A stretch of DNA of 64,000 nt, taken from the NCBI GenBank assembly GCA_026129545.1, contig JAHCHX010000001.1, positions 3,099,501 through 3,163,500 of the forward strand, in the 5' to 3' direction. The position numbers and the translations under genes are program-made. A model generated the notes under the pieces. It had not been told where the DNA came from. It did not search any database and saw only the letters and a program-made list of their open reading frames with translations. Position 1 is the first letter of the stretch; the number at the start of each line of letters is the position of its first letter. Below are positions 26,160 through 32,942 of the stretch, one piece after another. The stretch comes from Saprospiraceae bacterium (GTDB lineage Bacteria; Bacteroidota; Bacteroidia; Chitinophagales; Saprospiraceae).

Positions 26160-28547
26160 TCACTCACTTCGCAACGACTTCACCGGGTTCGCCAGCGCCG
26201 CCTTCACGCTCTGAAAACTGACCGTGAGAAACGCCACCAAAACCGTGACCACCAGCGAAAGCAGAAAAATGCCTGCCCCGATGGAAATGCGATAGGCGTA
26301 ATCGGCCAGCCAGTTGCTCATCGCCCACCAAGCCAGCGGCGCAGCCACGACGAAAGCAAACACAATCAACCGGACGTATTCCTTCCCGAACAACCAAAGA
26401 ATACCCGGCACCGACGCACCCAGCGTCTTGCGGATGCCTATTTCTTTCGTTTTGCGAGCCACCATGAACGCCGCGAGGCCGTACAGTCCAAGACAACCGA
26501 CAAAGATGGCGATGCCCGCAAACAAGCGAACCAATTGCAAAAGCATCGCCTCCTCTTCATAAAATTCAGCAATCCATTCATCCATGAAATCGTATTCGTA
26601 GAACTGGTCGGGGTAAATCGCCGTCCAAGTTTTTTCGAACGCGGCGAGGGTGGGCTGAGTGTTTTGCAAATTTATCTTCACCGCGCACACATCGTAGTTT
26701 TCTATGTCGCTCCCCATGCACACCGGTTCGATGGCATCCCGGAATGAATGGTTGTGAAAATCTTTCACCACGCCCACCACGGTGTGCAGCCGACCGTCCA
26801 CGTCGAGTTTTTTGCCGATGATTTCTTCCGCCGATGCGAGGTTGAGTTTCTTCACAACAGTTTCATTCACAATAAACTCACGCAGGGTATCACTAGCTTG
26901 CAAGTTGCGGCCAGCCACGAATTGAAGCCCGAATGTCTCGGCATAGCTGGCATCGGCAAATTTGAAATTGATAGCCCAGGGTTCCCTCTCGTTTCTGCCT
27001 TCCAGCTGGACTTGCGTTTTCCAGTTTGCCCCCGAAGCAGGTGGTTGCATGCACAAGCTGATTTGTTCCACACCGGCAATCTGCTCCAACTCCTGTTTGA
27101 GCGTTTTCTTTTTATCTGTTTCGCTGTCAGCCAAAGGAAGCGTCACGATACCCTCGCGCCGGAAGCCGAGGTCGGCGGTGCGGGCGTATTCCATTTGCGC
27201 CGTCACCACCACCGCGCCAATGATGAGTATTTGAGAAATGGCAAATTGAACACCGACCAACACACGACGGAGTGAAAAACCACCCACCCGTCGGCTATCG
27301 AGCGCGCCTTTGAGCGACTCCACAGGCCGAAAGCCCGACTGCACCACGCCCGGATAAGCACCCGCCAAAAAAACCACGACAAGCATGAGCAAAGCCAAAA
27401 AACCATAGAGCAACCCGTCCCGCGAAAAATCGAGCGTCAAACCCAAGCCCGTCAAATCGTTCAGGAAAGGCATTCCCAATCGCGCCAGCATTAGGCTTAA
27501 ACCAGTGGCTATCAATACGATAAGACTTGTCTCGGCCATGAATTGCCCAAACAACTGACCACGCGTGCTGCCCATTGTTTTGCGCACACCCACCTCGCGA
27601 GCGCGGTTGAGCGCCTGCGCGGTAGCCATGTTGACAAAGTTGACACAAGCCGTCAACAACAGAAAAAGCCCGATGAGCGAGAGTGTCCAGAGGTAACTTT
27701 TGCTGGTACCCGAACCATAGTCGGGATCGAGGTGGATGGAATTGAGTGGCAGTGTATGATAGTACCAGTTTTTCACTTCCGGATGGAAATATTTTTCTCG
27801 AAAACCTGCGAATGCCGATTCCAGTTCTGCCGCCGAATGACCCTCGCGGAACAACACATAACATTGAGTGCCCCCCCGAATACCGCCCCAATTTTCGAGC
27901 ATGCGCCGGGCATTCGAATCAACAGCCTCCATCGTTTTCCATGAAGTGTACATTTGGTATTGCAAGGCCGTGTTGTCAGGGATATCTTTCAAAATACCCA
28001 CGACCCGGAGAGCGAATTCGGCGTTGAGTTTGAATGTTTTGCCCACAGCATCGGTAGTGCCGTAGTATTTGCGGGCCAGTTTTTCGGTCAAAAGGGCAGT
28101 ATATGGCTCCCGGAACTCCGAGAAGCTGCCTTGCGTCAAAGGCAAATCGAAAATGTCGAACAGCTCTGGCTCGGCTAACGCATGGGTGTTTTCCTCTTTA
28201 AATTTGACAGGTGCCGCACCTTGCTCTTCAATGGTAATCAAAGAATTGCTGCGGCTCGACACCATCGCCGTTTTTTCCAAAAAGGAATACTCCTGTCGCA
28301 GCGCCGCTGACATGGGGAAAGGCGTGAGCGGCATTTTTTCCACCGTCTCGCCACGCGATTCGGTGCCAATTAGGGCAATCCTATCAGTCTTCGTGTGCCA
28401 AGTATCGAAGCTCAAATGCTGACGCACCAGCAGAAAAATCAGGATGCTACACCCAAGGCTCAACGCCAATCCAAACACATTGAGCAAGGTGTAAGACAGG
28501 TTTCTCCGCAGGTTGCGCAGGGCAACGGTGATATAATTTTGAATCAT
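26160..28547 (-). CDS. FtsX/MacB-like ABC transporter permease
   Basis: 795 residues from ATG 28547 (MIQNYITVALRNLRRNLSYT). The longer frame to 28610 would add 21 residues encoded by repeat copy G and is rejected. Same architecture as the 20371 permease: MacB periplasmic core, FtsX block (LLLTACVNFVNMATAQALN, REVGVRKTMGSTRGQLFG), second periplasmic domain, C-terminal FtsX (RKTKEIGIRKTLGASVPG ... AALANPVKSLRSE). Close paralogy with 20371-22752 is plain along the length. A -24-like box and tandem dyads lie upstream, but here 184 bases rather than about 50 separate the box from the start codon because a repeat copy sits in the leader. Confidence 0.9.
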   Translation of the reverse strand: MIQNYITVALRNLRRNLSYTLLNVFGLALSLGCSILIFLLVRQHLSFDTWHTKTDRIALIGTESRGETVEKMPLTPFPMSAALRQEYSFLEKTAMVSSRSNSLITIEEQGAAPVKFKEENTHALAEPELFDIFDLPLTQGSFSEFREPYTALLTEKLARKYYGTTDAVGKTFKLNAEFALRVVGILKDIPDNTALQYQMYTSWKTMEAVDSNARRMLENWGGIRGGTQCYVLFREGHSAAELESAFAGFREKYFHPEVKNWYYHTLPLNSIHLDPDYGSGTSKSYLWTLSLIGLFLLLTACVNFVNMATAQALNRAREVGVRKTMGSTRGQLFGQFMAETSLIVLIATGLSLMLARLGMPFLNDLTGLGLTLDFSRDGLLYGFLALLMLVVVFLAGAYPGVVQSGFRPVESLKGALDSRRVGGFSLRRVLVGVQFAISQILIIGAVVVTAQMEYARTADLGFRREGIVTLPLADSETDKKKTLKQELEQIAGVEQISLCMQPPASGANWKTQVQLEGRNEREPWAINFKFADASYAETFGLQFVAGRNLQASDTLREFIVNETVVKKLNLASAEEIIGKKLDVDGRLHTVVGVVKDFHNHSFRDAIEPVCMGSDIENYDVCAVKINLQNTQPTLAAFEKTWTAIYPDQFYEYDFMDEWIAEFYEEEAMLLQLVRLFAGIAIFVGCLGLYGLAAFMVARKTKEIGIRKTLGASVPGILWLFGKEYVRLIVFAFVVAAPLAWWAMSNWLADYAYRISIGAGIFLLSLVVTVLVAFLTVSFQSVKAALANPVKSLRSE

Positions 28548-28560
28548 AGCGTTATTTTTG

Positions 28561-28652
28561 TACCTTGATTTGCCAGCACCTCGTGATTGCCCTCCCTGAT
28601 TTTGAATCAATCAGTACTTCATCCTTGCTGAAAACTTGACGACGCGAAGCGT
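28561..28652 (+). repeat. Dispersed repeat, copy G (in a permease leader)
   Basis: Plus-strand TACCTTGATTTGCC ... GACGACGCGAAGC, a diverged and slightly shorter member of the 100-bp family with about ten bases missing internally. It lies between the sigma-54-like promoter and the ATG of the 28547 permease. Confidence 0.65.
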
Positions 28653-28714
28653 GGAAGACCGGAGAAAAGAAAAGGAAGGTCAACATCACTTTTCAAATTT
28701 TCCCCTCGTTCTTC

Positions 28715-28730
28715 CCCACACCCCGTGCCG
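28715..28730 (-). promoter_or_regulatory. Sigma-54-like element upstream of the 28547 permease
   Basis: Minus strand CGGCACGGGGTGTGG; the flanking block (28714-28739) aligns base for base with those at 22787-22812 and 61747-61768. The -24 half is strong and the -12 half degenerate (GTGG). The dyads start 55 bases upstream, as at the other two loci. Confidence 0.5.
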
Positions 28731-28784
28731 AAAATCTTATCAATTGATTATCAATTTTTTGCAAAATAAAAAACACCGACAAGT

Positions 28785-28821
28785 TGTTCAGTTTCGGACG
28801 CTATGGTGTGCGAGAGCGGAC
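28785..28821 (-). promoter_or_regulatory. Tandem dyad operator (candidate enhancer), permease 28547
   Basis: TGTTCAGTTTCGGAC (28785-28799) and TGTGCGAGAGCGGAC (28807-28821), plus-strand notation, spaced 22 bp start to start, the same as at 22858/22880. The right-hand site is only 66 bases from the divergent histidine-kinase start, so it might also affect that gene. Confidence 0.6.
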
Positions 28822-28887
28822 AGCCATGGGGGAAGCTGCGCAAATCCGCCTTTTCCTTACCTTGCCCCGTAAAAAAACAGCCGCCCA

Positions 28888-30246
28888 ATGGAATTGGCAC
28901 CCGCCATATTGCTCGCCGTCGGTGTGACACACCTTGTCCGCAAAACGCTGGACACCGCACGTCTTGCCCCTGCGTGGGACAGAGTGTTGGCAAACGTATG
29001 GCTGGGGTCCACCGTGTATTTCGTTCTGTCGCTCGTGCCATTTTTAAGTTTCCTTAAAGATTGGTACGGCAGACTGATATACGTCTTGTTGCTCATCACC
29101 GTCTATTTGTTGCGCGAACATCGTTCCGCACGCTTGCTGGCGGGTGCTCTGCTGCCCGTCGCCGCAATCTATTTGGTGAATAACCTATTTCGCGCCACGC
29201 TCCCATCTTTTTACAACAGCTACAAAGAGTTCTTCGAGTCTGCCGCGACGTTCGCTGGCCTGTGGCTCTTTGGTTTTGGCATTTATGCGATGGTCCAAAA
29301 CAATCGCGAGCGCAAGCAGCGACAAAAACAGGAAGAACGCATCCGCCAAGCCGAAGCCCGAAAAGCAGAACTCGAACACCTCGTGGCCGAGCGCACCGTT
29401 GAATTGACCCAACAAAAAGACGCGCTCGAAAAAACCCTCACCGAACTCAAAGCCGCCCAAGACCAGCTCATCCATTCCGAAAAAATGGCCTCCCTCGGCG
29501 AACTCACCGCTGGCATCGCCCACGAAATCCAGAACCCCCTGAACTTTGTCAACAACTTCTCCGAACTCAGTGTCGAACTCGCCCACGAACTGCTGGATGA
29601 ACTCGAAAAACCCAACTTAGACCGGGAGCTCGTAAAGGATTTGGTGAGCGACTTGACCCAAAACCAAGAAAAAATCAACCACCACGGCAAACGCGCAGCC
29701 AATATCGTAAGCGGAATGCTCCAACACGCACGCAGCAGCACCGGCGCCAAAGAACCCACCGACCTCAACGCTTTGGCCGACGAATACCTGCGGCTCAGCT
29801 ATCACGGCCTGCGAGCAAAAGACAAAAGTTTCAACGCCAAAATGAACACAGAATTCGACCCCGCCATCGGCAAAATCGAAGTGGTGCCGCAAGATTTCGG
29901 GCGGGTGCTGTTGAACCTGATAAACAACGCTTTCTACGCCGTTCATCAAAAAGCAAAGCAAGCCTCGGAGGGCTACAGCCCCACCGTCACCATCAGTACC
30001 AAAAAACTCAAGAACGCCATCGAAATCCGCATCCGCGACAACGGCACGGGCATCCCCGACAGCCTGAAAGCCAAAATCTTCCAGCCTTTTTTCACCACCA
30101 AACCCACCGGGCAAGGCACGGGTCTGGGCCTTTCGCTGGCCTTCGACATCGTGACCAAAGGACACGGCGGCACGATGGAAGTGGAGACGAAAGAAGGCGA
30201 GGGGACGACCTTTATCATTCAACTGCCACAACAGAAAGAAAAATGA
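28888..30246 (+). CDS. Membrane sensor histidine kinase
   Basis: 452 residues. The first ~150 contain about five hydrophobic segments with no recognisable extracellular sensor domain. A coiled-coil linker (NNRERKQRQKQEERIRQAEA ... LTQQKDALEKTL) leads to the HisKA domain with phospho-acceptor motif GELTAGIAHEIQNPLNFVNN. The HATPase domain has an N-box (LLNLINNAFYAVHQKA), G1 (IRDNGTGIPD) and G2 (GTGLGLSLAFDI). The long helical insert after the H-box (NFSELSVELAHELLDELEKP) is common in Bacteroidota and cyanobacterial kinases. Its stop overlaps the start of the next gene (ATGA), so the response regulator at 30243 is the likely partner. Confidence 0.92.
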   Translation: MELAPAILLAVGVTHLVRKTLDTARLAPAWDRVLANVWLGSTVYFVLSLVPFLSFLKDWYGRLIYVLLLITVYLLREHRSARLLAGALLPVAAIYLVNNLFRATLPSFYNSYKEFFESAATFAGLWLFGFGIYAMVQNNRERKQRQKQEERIRQAEARKAELEHLVAERTVELTQQKDALEKTLTELKAAQDQLIHSEKMASLGELTAGIAHEIQNPLNFVNNFSELSVELAHELLDELEKPNLDRELVKDLVSDLTQNQEKINHHGKRAANIVSGMLQHARSSTGAKEPTDLNALADEYLRLSYHGLRAKDKSFNAKMNTEFDPAIGKIEVVPQDFGRVLLNLINNAFYAVHQKAKQASEGYSPTVTISTKKLKNAIEIRIRDNGTGIPDSLKAKIFQPFFTTKPTGQGTGLGLSLAFDIVTKGHGGTMEVETKEGEGTTFIIQLPQQKEK

Positions 30247-30620
30247 AAATTTTAGTCGTTGACGACGAGCAAGACATCAAGGCGCTGTTCCAACAGCGTT
30301 TCCGGCGCGAAATCCGCGAGGGCGCCTTCCAGTTCGCCTTTTGTTTCTCAGGAGAAGAGGCATTGACTTTTTTGCAGGAACACCCCTCTGAAGCCATCCT
30401 GATTTTGTCCGACATCAATATGCCCGGCATGAGCGGGCTGGAACTGCTGAGCAAAATCCGTGAAAAAACCCCTGCCCCACCGCCATTCATCGTGATGATA
30501 ACGGCCTACGGCGACCCCGAAAAACAAGCCGAGGCCATGCGCCTCGGCGCCAACGATTTTCTGAACAAACCACTGGATTTTAATAAATTGAAAGAGAAAT
30601 TAGAGCAATTACAGAAGTGA
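30243..30620 (+). CDS. Single-domain response regulator (CheY-like receiver)
   Basis: 125 residues, one receiver domain and nothing else. Acidic pair VVDDEQD near the start, phospho-acceptor Asp in ILILSDINMPGMSGLE, conserved Thr in IVMITAYGDPEKQ, and Lys in FLNKPLDF. It overlaps the kinase by four bases (ATGA), implying translational coupling. Its receiver is visibly related to that of the cyclase at 30809 (both have FRR.IREG followed by GxEALxxLxEHP), so the two may be alternative targets of one kinase. With no output domain it probably acts by protein-protein contact or as a phosphate sink. Confidence 0.92.
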   Translation: MKILVVDDEQDIKALFQQRFRREIREGAFQFAFCFSGEEALTFLQEHPSEAILILSDINMPGMSGLELLSKIREKTPAPPPFIVMITAYGDPEKQAEAMRLGANDFLNKPLDFNKLKEKLEQLQK

Positions 30621-30658
30621 CACCTTTGAGAACCGCTTTAGGAAAAAACAACCGAACG

Positions 30659-30781
30659 GCCTTGTCATCCTGAACAAAGTGAAGGAACTACACAAGCCAA
30701 GCAACGATGAGAGGGTTCAAAAAGAACTTTCACAGCAATAAAAGTTGTGTAGCTCCTTCACTTTGTTCAGGATGACAAGGC
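30659..30781. repeat. Long inverted repeat, 37-bp arms
   Basis: Left arm 30659-30695 and right arm 30745-30781 are complementary over 37 bp with one mismatch (arms contain TGTCATCCTGAACAAAGTG). A 49-base loop separates them. This sequence type is a familiar dispersed intergenic repeat in Bacteroidota. It lies between the single-domain regulator and the receiver-cyclase gene and could terminate or attenuate read-through between them. Confidence 0.8.
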
Positions 30782-30808
30782 AAACGCATCACTTCTCCAC
30801 AGTACGTT

Positions 30809-31861
30809 ATGAGCGCCAAACACAAAATATTAGTCGTGGATGACGAAGACGACGTGGCACAACTCATCCGCCAGAAATTCCGCCGCCAAATCCGCGAGGG
30901 GGAATATGAGTTCGTGTTTGCGCAAAACGGCAAGGAAGCACTCACTCGGCTCCACGAACACCCCGACATCGAAGTCGTGCTTAGTGACATCAACATGCCC
31001 GAAATGGACGGCCTCGCCCTGCTCCAAAAAATAGACGAGACGCACCCGCTGCTCAAGACCGTCATCATATCAGCCTACGGCGACATGGCCAACATCCGCA
31101 CGGCCATGAATCGCGGCGCCTTCGATTTCATCACCAAACCGCTGGATTTCAACGACTTGGAACAGACGCTCCGCAAGACCCTCAAATTCAGCGAGCAACT
31201 CAGAGAGACCGTTCGGGCACTGCAGGAGAACAACATCCTGAAAATGTATGTGGACGACAGTGTGCTGCGCTTCATGTGTACCCGCGAGTTCGAGTCCACA
31301 CTGCTCGTCAGCGAAACCATCGAAGCCACCATCGCTTTCATTGACATCTGCGGCTTCACGGCCATCTCGGAGCGCGAGCCACCCGACGAAGTGGTGCGCC
31401 TGCTCAACAAGTATTTCGACATCATCGTGAAGGCCATCATCGCCGAGAGCGGTGCAGTGGACAAGTTCATGGGCGATGCCGTGCTGGCCGTCTTCAAAGG
31501 CGACGACCACCTCGCACGCGCACTCCGCTCCGCGCTCGCCGTGAACGCCAACATCCAGTCCATGAAAGACACACTATCGGACGCGCAGACCTTCCTGCCC
31601 AAACTCTCCACAGGCATCAACACGGGCGAGGTGATTTCGGGCAATATAGGCTCCGACACGCTCCGCCGCTTCGATTTCACGGTCATCGGCGACGTGGTGA
31701 ACACCGCCCAACGCCTACAGTCCATCGCCCAGCCCGGACAGATTCTGGTCAACCAAGCGACTTACGAAAAGGTGGGCGCTCGCTTCCAATGCCGCCCTGT
31801 GGGCGAGCTGACGCTCAAAAACAAAGCAAACGCTGTGATGGTGTGGGAGGTGGTGGGGTGA
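30809..31861 (+). CDS. Receiver-linked class III adenylate/guanylate cyclase
   Basis: 350 residues: receiver domain (1-~125; VVDDEDD, acceptor Asp in [13 protein letters not shown], Lys in FITKPLDF), a short helical linker, then a class III nucleotidyl cyclase domain (~170-345). Both metal-binding Asp residues are present ([12 protein letters not shown] and [12 protein letters not shown]). The Lys in VDKFMGD and the Asp of FTVIGDVVN favour ATP, and the transition-state Asn and Arg are in VVNTAQRLQ. All catalytic residues are therefore intact and cAMP production controlled by phosphorylation is predicted. It follows the kinase/regulator pair after the inverted repeat. Confidence 0.9.
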   Translation: MSAKHKILVVDDEDDVAQLIRQKFRRQIREGEYEFVFAQNGKEALTRLHEHPDIEVVLSDINMPEMDGLALLQKIDETHPLLKTVIISAYGDMANIRTAMNRGAFDFITKPLDFNDLEQTLRKTLKFSEQLRETVRALQENNILKMYVDDSVLRFMCTREFESTLLVSETIEATIAFIDICGFTAISEREPPDEVVRLLNKYFDIIVKAIIAESGAVDKFMGDAVLAVFKGDDHLARALRSALAVNANIQSMKDTLSDAQTFLPKLSTGINTGEVISGNIGSDTLRRFDFTVIGDVVNTAQRLQSIAQPGQILVNQATYEKVGARFQCRPVGELTLKNKANAVMVWEVVG

Positions 31862-31933
31862 TGGGGTGGGAGGGGCGCTGTGGCGGCGTTTAGGAGGCAT
31901 GGGCATACATCCGTTGTTCTCCCATTTTTATTA

Positions 31934-32914
31934 GACAGTATCCGGAATTAGTGTGGTAAGATGCCGCGCACTTACCTTTGCGTCATGGTAGCGTTACGAT
32001 ACCGAGACATACGTGAGAAAAAGGACCGAGTCCTTCGGCTCACAGGTTTTCAACCGGTAGAACTCGAGGCATTATGCGCCAAATTCACACTAGTTTGGGA
32101 AAAATACATCAAAAACAACACGCTTGAGGGCAAGCCCCGGAAGCGACAGGTCAGAAAAGAGCGAAAGAACTCCATGCTGCCCACCTCGGAAGACAAGTTG
32201 CTGTTTTTGCTGTACGAGCATAAAAACTACCCTACGCAAGAAGTTTTAGCCACCCAGTTTGGGATGAAGCAGCCTCATGCGAACATGTGGTTGAAAATCC
32301 TTCGCCCGATCTTGCAAGAAACCCTTCAACGGGAAGGCGATTTGCCGCAACTTGTTTCAGAGCATTTGGACAGGGCCATCGGTGAGCGTCAGCGGGTGAT
32401 CATAGACGGCGTGGAGCGCCCCATATTGCGTTCAGGGGACAACGAAACGCAACAGGAGGAATGCAGCGGTAAAAAAAAGACATTGCGTCAAGAACGTGCT
32501 GATTTCGGGCGACGATAAGAAGATTATCTACCTCAGCCCGACCTATAGCGGTTCCGTTCACGACAAAACCATTGCAGACGAACAGGATTTTCAATTTCAA
32601 AGAACGATCGATTTGCTTCAAGACAGCGGCTTTCAAGGCTTCAAACCCAAAAACGCCAACATCGTCCAGCCTCTCAAAAAGCCCAAGGGCAAAGAACTGA
32701 CCGATGAACAAAAAGAACAGAACAAGGACAAATCAAAAGTTCGGGTTGTTGTTGAACACAGCATCCGTGGTGTCAAAATCTGGCGAATAGCCAAGGATGT
32801 GTGCCGAACTTGGAGGGTTGACCTGCGAGATTACCACATTTTCGTCCCCTGCGGGCTTCACAACTTCCGGTTGCGAGCACGCGGCAGACTATCACACTAA
32901 TTCTGTATACTGTC
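31934..32914 (+). mobile_element. IS5-like insertion sequence (about 981 bp)
   Basis: Imperfect terminal inverted repeats: the left end GACAGTATCCGGAATTAGTG and the right end, read inward, GACAGTATACAGAATTAGTG, with similarity continuing through GCCGCG about 30 bases in. Both ends abut TA (31932-31933 and 32915-32916), fitting the TA target of some IS5-family groups. Inside is a DDE transposase in two frames. It lies between the receiver-cyclase gene and alaS and disrupts no recognisable gene. Confidence 0.85.
31961..32900 (+). pseudogene. IS5-family DDE transposase, frameshifted
   Basis: The first frame (31961-32518) carries an N-terminal helix-turn-helix (LLFLLYEHKNYPTQEVLATQFGM is typical of HTH_Tnp_4) and the first catalytic Asp region (VIIDGVERPI). 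The second frame (to 32900) carries LISGDDKKIIYLSPTYSGSV.HDK and the C-terminal catalytic region (VVVEHSIRGVKIWRI). Continuity between them needs a shift within the run of eight A at 32471-32478: the family's SGKKKRH text is recovered by +1 (or -2) slippage, not by the usual -1. It could be an inactivating indel, slippage-dependent expression or a sequencing error. Confidence 0.82.
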
Positions 32915-32942
32915 TAATGCAGAACCCGAAACAGTTATCATC

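Noticed and set aside
32471..32479. Programmed -1 frameshift in the IS5-like transposase
   Set aside because: A -1 shift leads to the wrong frame; the second half is reached only by +1 or -2, so the standard mechanism does not apply.
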